25,491 nucleotides of DNA, from positions 1 through 25,491 of IMG/VR virus record IMGVR_UViG_3300001768_000024. One strand, written 5' to 3'. Below are positions 22,760-25,491 of the stretch, one piece after another. This stretch comes from a virus. The notes beneath the pieces were generated by a model, which was not told where the DNA came from, did no database searches, and was given only the letters and a program-made list of their open reading frames with translations. Within the stretch, counting starts at the first letter, position 1. Every line of letters starts with the position of its first letter. A program made the position numbers and the translations under genes.

Positions 22760-23307
22760 CAGGCTTTACCCAGCAGAATGTTGCGGATGCGGCTTTCCAG
22801 CTGCTCGCTCATGCCATCGCTGCCGCGCATCTCTTCCAGGCGCTGCTCCTGCTCCTGGAGCAGTGCCTCGCGGGCTTCGCGCTCGATGGCCTTGCGCTCC
22901 TCGCGGCTGACCTTGCGGGCGGCGAGCACGTCTTTGGCGGCGCGGGCCAGCTTGCGCACATCATCCACGGTGGTCTCTTCGTCGATCTGCGCGCCCAAGG
23001 CTGCGTGGGTGGTCAGCGTGGTGATGGACTGCACCATCAACGCCCCGGCCTTGTCGTCCGGGTTCTCGCCCAGCTCTTCAACCAGCAGGCTGGCCATGGC
23101 CTGCTGCTCGCGCAGGCGCTTGCTCATCTCATCGAAAGAGACCTTGTAGCGGCCAACGGCTGAGCGGCTGGGCTTGTCGGATTGGGGGAACTGCTCGTGC
23201 AGGTCCTCGATCAGCTCATCGAGCGTCATACGGTTTTCGCGCAGACGGCGCTCAATGTGGGACCGGACGCCGGGGTCCAGCTTGTCGATGCTCGATTTAC
23301 GGCCCAT
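22759..23307 (-). CDS. Mu gp27-like protein (DUF3486), probable small terminase
   Basis: The 182-aa sequence has the DUF3486 start MGRKSSIDKLDPGVRSHIER and a helix-turn-helix-like region (MTLDELIEDLHEQFPQSDKP, then SRSAVGRYK). A long helical stretch of charged residues (about 130-170, EERKAIEREAREALLQEQEQ) follows. Its position right before the large terminase supports DNA recognition for packaging of the phage end. The ATG follows the preceding stop by 2 bases. Confidence 0.9.
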   Translation of the reverse strand: MGRKSSIDKLDPGVRSHIERRLRENRMTLDELIEDLHEQFPQSDKPSRSAVGRYKVSFDEMSKRLREQQAMASLLVEELGENPDDKAGALMVQSITTLTTHAALGAQIDEETTVDDVRKLARAAKDVLAARKVSREERKAIEREAREALLQEQEQRLEEMRGSDGMSEQLESRIRNILLGKA

Positions 23308-23309
23308 GG

Positions 23310-23609
23310 TCAGGCTCCCGGACGCTTCACGCCGTCAACGCGCGCGCGGCCCGCAGCGACGTCGGAGCCGCGCTCAGTCAGCTTGGCCAGCAGCACCGCT
23401 CCGTCGCTCACGTCATCGAGCACAACCAGCTGCTGCTCCTCCAGCCAACGCAGTTCGGACTTGACCTGGTCCCGGCTGGGTTCGTGCCCCCATTCCTGCA
23501 GCACGGCATGCAACACCGAGCTGTTGGCCCGGTAGGTGGGCATTTCCGCCAGGATGCGCAGGATCACCAGGCGGCGGTCTTCGCTGAGAAAGTTGGCGTA
23601 TTTGCTCAT
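23310..23609 (-). CDS. Mu gp26-like winged-helix small protein (VpaChn25_0724 family)
   Basis: 99 aa with a winged helix-like pattern: LSEDRRLVILRILAEMPTYR, ANSSVLHAVLQEWGHEPSRD, QVKSELRWLEEQQLVVLDD and LLAKLTERGSDVA. The order of helices and the final wing with TERG are typical of a family encoded at this spot in Mu-like phages. The role is not known; DNA-binding related to packaging or late control is possible. ATGA overlap with the DUF2730 gene. Confidence 0.85.
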   Translation of the reverse strand: MSKYANFLSEDRRLVILRILAEMPTYRANSSVLHAVLQEWGHEPSRDQVKSELRWLEEQQLVVLDDVSDGAVLLAKLTERGSDVAAGRARVDGVKRPGA

Positions 23610-23926
23610 TGAGCCCTCGCATTCAGTAGGTAGTCATTGATTCGGTCGACAGATCTGGCCAAAGGGGCCAGTTCCCGAGCCACCCCCGCAAGCTCTGCCT
23701 TGATGGCCTTCATGTCCCCAGCCAGCTCGGACATTTGGTGGCTGTCTGGCATGTGCAGCAATTGCTGCTCCAGCGTGAGGATTCGGGAGTCTTGGCTGTT
23801 GAGCCGCTCGGCCAACGCCTGGGCATCGGCCTTGGAACTGGATTTACGCGCGGCCGCGATCGAGAAAATGCCCACGGCGACGGTGAACACGAACTGGCCG
23901 GCACGGATGAGCAAATCGATATCCAT
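23606..23926 (-). CDS. Mu gp25-like membrane-anchored coiled-coil protein (DUF2730)
   Basis: 106 aa: an N-terminal hydrophobic segment (IRAGQFVFTVAVGIFSIAAA, residues 7-26), then a heptad-rich helical region (AQALAERLNSQDSRILTLEQ and ELAGDMKAIKAELAGVAREL). This is the DUF2730 form found between Rz1 and the small terminase in Mu-like phages. AGGAG stands about 9 bases upstream of the ATG, which directly follows the Rz1 stop. Function is unknown. Confidence 0.85.
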   Translation of the reverse strand: MDIDLLIRAGQFVFTVAVGIFSIAAARKSSSKADAQALAERLNSQDSRILTLEQQLLHMPDSHQMSELAGDMKAIKAELAGVARELAPLARSVDRINDYLLNARAQ

Positions 23927-24184
23927 TCAGCGCTTCTCCTGCAGGTAGTTCACAAGCTCGACCAATCGGCCCCCGCAGAGGCCATACAGGTCGTACATTT
24001 GCTTCAGCGTCAGCAATGCCGCGTCTGCGCTGTTGTCATTCATCGCCACTGGCGGCGGGCACGGCACCGCCAATGCCGCCGGCAGCGGCGGCGGCTGCAC
24101 GATCACGGGCGGCGGCGGTGTGGCGCATGCTGTCATCATCAAAGCGGCAGTGAGCACGCTCAGCAGCAGTAAGGGCGAGCGCAT
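23927..24184 (-). CDS. Rz1: Rz1-like outer membrane lipoprotein spanin
   Basis: 85 aa with a lipoprotein signal ending MMTAC (C20 the lipidated cysteine) and a proline-rich stretch (PPPPVIVQPPPLPAAL), both typical of o-spanins. It starts inside the Rz gene in another frame and continues 109 bases beyond it. AGGAG lies 8 bases before the ATG. The product would pair with Rz to fuse inner and outer membranes at lysis. The C-terminal half (ADAALLTLKQMYDLYGLCGG) is longer than in the minimal lambda Rz1. Confidence 0.85.
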   Translation of the reverse strand: MRSPLLLLSVLTAALMMTACATPPPPVIVQPPPLPAALAVPCPPPVAMNDNSADAALLTLKQMYDLYGLCGGRLVELVNYLQEKR

Positions 24185-24458
24185 CGCTAAGCTCCTGTGT
24201 GGATTTCTGATCCGCCTGCACGCGGGCGGTCGTGGATACCGTCAGCTGCTGGCTGACGTCGTGTGCTTTGCCGACCAGGTACTGGCTGGAGGTAATCAGC
24301 ACCGTCAGTTCGTCGATGGTCTGTTGTTGGCATTCGGCCTGGCCTGCGGCAAGCCCTTTCTCATAACCGGCTTGCTCGGCTTGGTTTCTGAGGATTGGCT
24401 GCATGACCGCGAGTGCGGCCACCGCAGCGAAGAGAAACCACACAATGAAGTTCCTCAC
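24036..24458 (-). CDS. Rz: Rz-like inner membrane spanin (i-spanin)
   Basis: 140 aa with a single N-terminal transmembrane anchor (NFIVWFLFAAVAALAVMQPI, residues 3-22) and a long periplasmic coiled coil, as in i-spanins. The last 30 residues are Ala-rich and coincide with the Rz1 start. Start is GTG at 24458 with GAGG 8 bases upstream, in a GTGA overlap with the transglycosylase stop; no usable ATG is present. The 149-base overlap with Rz1 is the 'overlapped' spanin arrangement. Confidence 0.85.
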   Translation of the reverse strand: MRNFIVWFLFAAVAALAVMQPILRNQAEQAGYEKGLAAGQAECQQQTIDELTVLITSSQYLVGKAHDVSQQLTVSTTARVQADQKSTQELSDALALTAAERAHCRFDDDSMRHTAAARDRAAAAAAGGIGGAVPAASGDE

Positions 24459-25135
24459 AGTCGATACCTCTCAGCGCACACACCCGGCCCCCAACCAGCA
24501 GCCACATACATCGGCTCCCAGCGAGTGAGAATGTTGCGCGGGTAGTGGCGGTTCTCGCGAAAGTTGGCAGCCGAGCGGCCTGCGTTGTACCGCTCGACAG
24601 AATTGAACCAGGTCAGCGGGTCGGCCCCGGAAGCCGACGCCAACCGGCGGTCGCGGTTGATCCACCCGAGGCCGCCGTTGTATGCGGCCAGCGCCATTGC
24701 CCACTTCTCGCAGGGGCTCGCGGCTTGGATGCGTTCGAGGTGCCACTGGTTGTAAGCCACCATGGCTCTGAGTGCCCAACCGGGGTTAAACGGCTGGGCC
24801 GGCCCCACGCGGCGCGGGTAAATCGCAGCCATCCACTCAGCGGTGGCCGGCATAAACTGCGCCAGCCCCTGCGCACCGGCATGGGACGTGACGCCGGGAC
24901 GCCAGCCGCTTTCCTGATGAATCTGCGCAGCCAGGGTGGCGACCGGCGCATCAAGGCCGAAGCCATGCTGAGCAACACGCACCAGGTCACGCCGGTATTG
25001 CTCAGCGTCGCGGGGTACGTCGGCAGCAGCGGACTGACAGTTGGCAATGGCAAAGATGATCACCCAAACCAGCACTGTAAGCAGGCTGAACAGGCGGCAG
25101 TTGCTGCGGCGGTCGATACGGTCGCGGGCCTGCAT
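24455..25135 (-). CDS. Lytic transglycosylase endolysin (SLT-type, 226 aa)
   Basis: Cleaves the MurNAc-GlcNAc bond of peptidoglycan at the end of infection. The SLT fold shows AAQIHQESGWRP with catalytic E75, GAQGLAQFMPATAEW (residues 87-101) and AMALAAYNGGLGWI (147-159). The N-terminal hydrophobic segment (LFSLLTVLVWVIIFAIA, about 15-31) followed by SAAADVP fits a Sec signal peptide or a signal-anchor-release form, so export may not depend on holin holes. The ATG at 25135 has GGGG 8 bases upstream; a GTG at 25141 overlaps the holin stop. Confidence 0.9.
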   Translation of the reverse strand: MQARDRIDRRSNCRLFSLLTVLVWVIIFAIANCQSAAADVPRDAEQYRRDLVRVAQHGFGLDAPVATLAAQIHQESGWRPGVTSHAGAQGLAQFMPATAEWMAAIYPRRVGPAQPFNPGWALRAMVAYNQWHLERIQAASPCEKWAMALAAYNGGLGWINRDRRLASASGADPLTWFNSVERYNAGRSAANFRENRHYPRNILTRWEPMYVAAGWGPGVCAERYRL

Positions 25136-25137
25136 GG

Positions 25138-25491
25138 TCACAGCCCCAGCGTCAGGCCGAGCACGCAGGCCATCACGATCAGCGCCCGGCGTAGGCAGGC
25201 GGCGGCAAAGGCGATGGTGTAGCGGTAAGCCTCTTGCGCGTCAGTACTGCCACCGCCGGGGCAGTTGCGATTCGGCAGGCATTCATGCGGGCGGGCATAC
25301 GGGAACAGCGCGCGGTCAAGCCAGTAGGCCAGCACCACGCCCGAAGTAACCAGGACAAATTTGTAGGCGATCACCGGCATCTGCTCGGGCGCGGCAAGCG
25401 CCAGGGCAACAAGCAATAACACAGAAACCAGAATCCAAAGCGCAAGCCTTGGCAGGCGGGATCGGGGGTTACACGCGGGGGAACTGTACAT
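25138..25491 (-). CDS. Holin-like small membrane protein (117 aa, begins at the window edge)
   Basis: Hydrophobic segments at about residues 15-34 (ALWILVSVLLLVALALAAPE), 40-57 (VIAYKFVLVTSGVVLAYWLD) and 100-117 (LIVMACVLGLTLGL end) and a hydrophilic loop with paired cysteines (HECLPNRNCPGG). The pattern of KF.LV...V.AYWLDRALFPYARP matches the putative 2/3-transmembrane holins encoded first in the lysis cassette of Pseudomonas transposable phages. The ATG is the last three bases of the window, so the ribosome site and any extension upstream cannot be seen. Confidence 0.75.
   Translation of the reverse strand: MYSSPACNPRSRLPRLALWILVSVLLLVALALAAPEQMPVIAYKFVLVTSGVVLAYWLDRALFPYARPHECLPNRNCPGGGSTDAQEAYRYTIAFAAACLRRALIVMACVLGLTLGL

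Larger units (their letters stand above)
1..25491 (-). mobile_element. Late region and right end of a Mu-like transposable phage/prophage with a siphovirus-type tail
   Basis: All confident genes lie on the minus strand in the order lysis, packaging, portal, gpF, gpG, gpI protease, gpT capsid, gp36, gp37, then a long-tail module with tape measure, then com and a DNA methylase. The head genes match the Mu set. There is no Mu-type contractile sheath or baseplate gene; instead there is a tape measure with lambda-type features and a chaperone frameshift. This mosaic is known from Pseudomonas B3/D3112-type transposable phages. Transposase, repressor and left end are outside the window. The right boundary is probably within the first 200 bases but is not resolved. 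Confidence 0.9.

Noticed and set aside
1-25491. tRNA or rRNA genes
   Set aside because: No cloverleaf-like or rRNA-like stretch was noticed; nearly all the sequence is accounted for by tightly packed minus-strand genes. A tRNA search would be needed to exclude one formally.

Overview
The window is the late (structural) half of a Mu-like transposable phage or prophage, read almost entirely on the minus strand, so the phage's own left-to-right order runs from high to low coordinates. The DNA is GC-rich (about 60 percent by eye). A Mu-type head module combined with a long, flexible (siphovirus) tail module is the arrangement known from Pseudomonas transposable phages such as B3 and D3112. A Pseudomonas-like gammaproteobacterial host is therefore likely, but this is inferred from architecture and composition and no host gene is present.

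Layout in transcription order. Lysis: holin-like membrane protein (25491-25138), exported lytic transglycosylase, i-spanin (Rz) and overlapping o-spanin (Rz1). Packaging and head: DUF2730 protein, winged-helix small protein, DUF3486 (gp27-like, small-terminase-like), terminase large subunit (gp28-like), portal (gp29-like, DUF935), Mu F-like head protein carrying an extra C-terminal domain that resembles a phage nuclease/toxin family, and virion morphogenesis protein (gpG-like). A terminator and a promoter-like region follow, and then the gpI-like protease, capsid cement protein, gpT-like major capsid protein, FluMu_N/HI1506-like protein, gp36 (DUF1320), a gp37-like tail terminator and a 59-aa protein. 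Tail: tube protein, tail assembly chaperone pair joined by a -1 frameshift, terminator plus promoter-like region, 1175-aa tape measure, four large baseplate/tip proteins, two small proteins and a 719-aa tail hub/tip protein. The right end carries a Com-like zinc-finger protein and a D12-class DNA adenine methylase, where Mu carries com-mom.

Almost all genes abut or overlap by 1-11 bases (ATGA, GTGA, TAATG junctions), so they form long polycistronic units. The two clear breaks, before the protease and before the tape measure, each have a terminator-like hairpin followed by the same 22-bp dyad element (21 of 22 bases identical). This matches the logic of Mu late transcription (for example PI between G and I) and is the best candidate here for an undescribed regulatory system: a phage-specific late activator or operator site.

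At the low-coordinate edge the methylase frame runs through a 70-residue non-homologous tail. That tail is partly encoded by an interspersed chromosomal-type palindrome (17-36), which suggests that the prophage/host junction lies within roughly the first 100-200 bases. The early region (transposase A/B, repressor) and the left end lie beyond 25491 and are not in the window.
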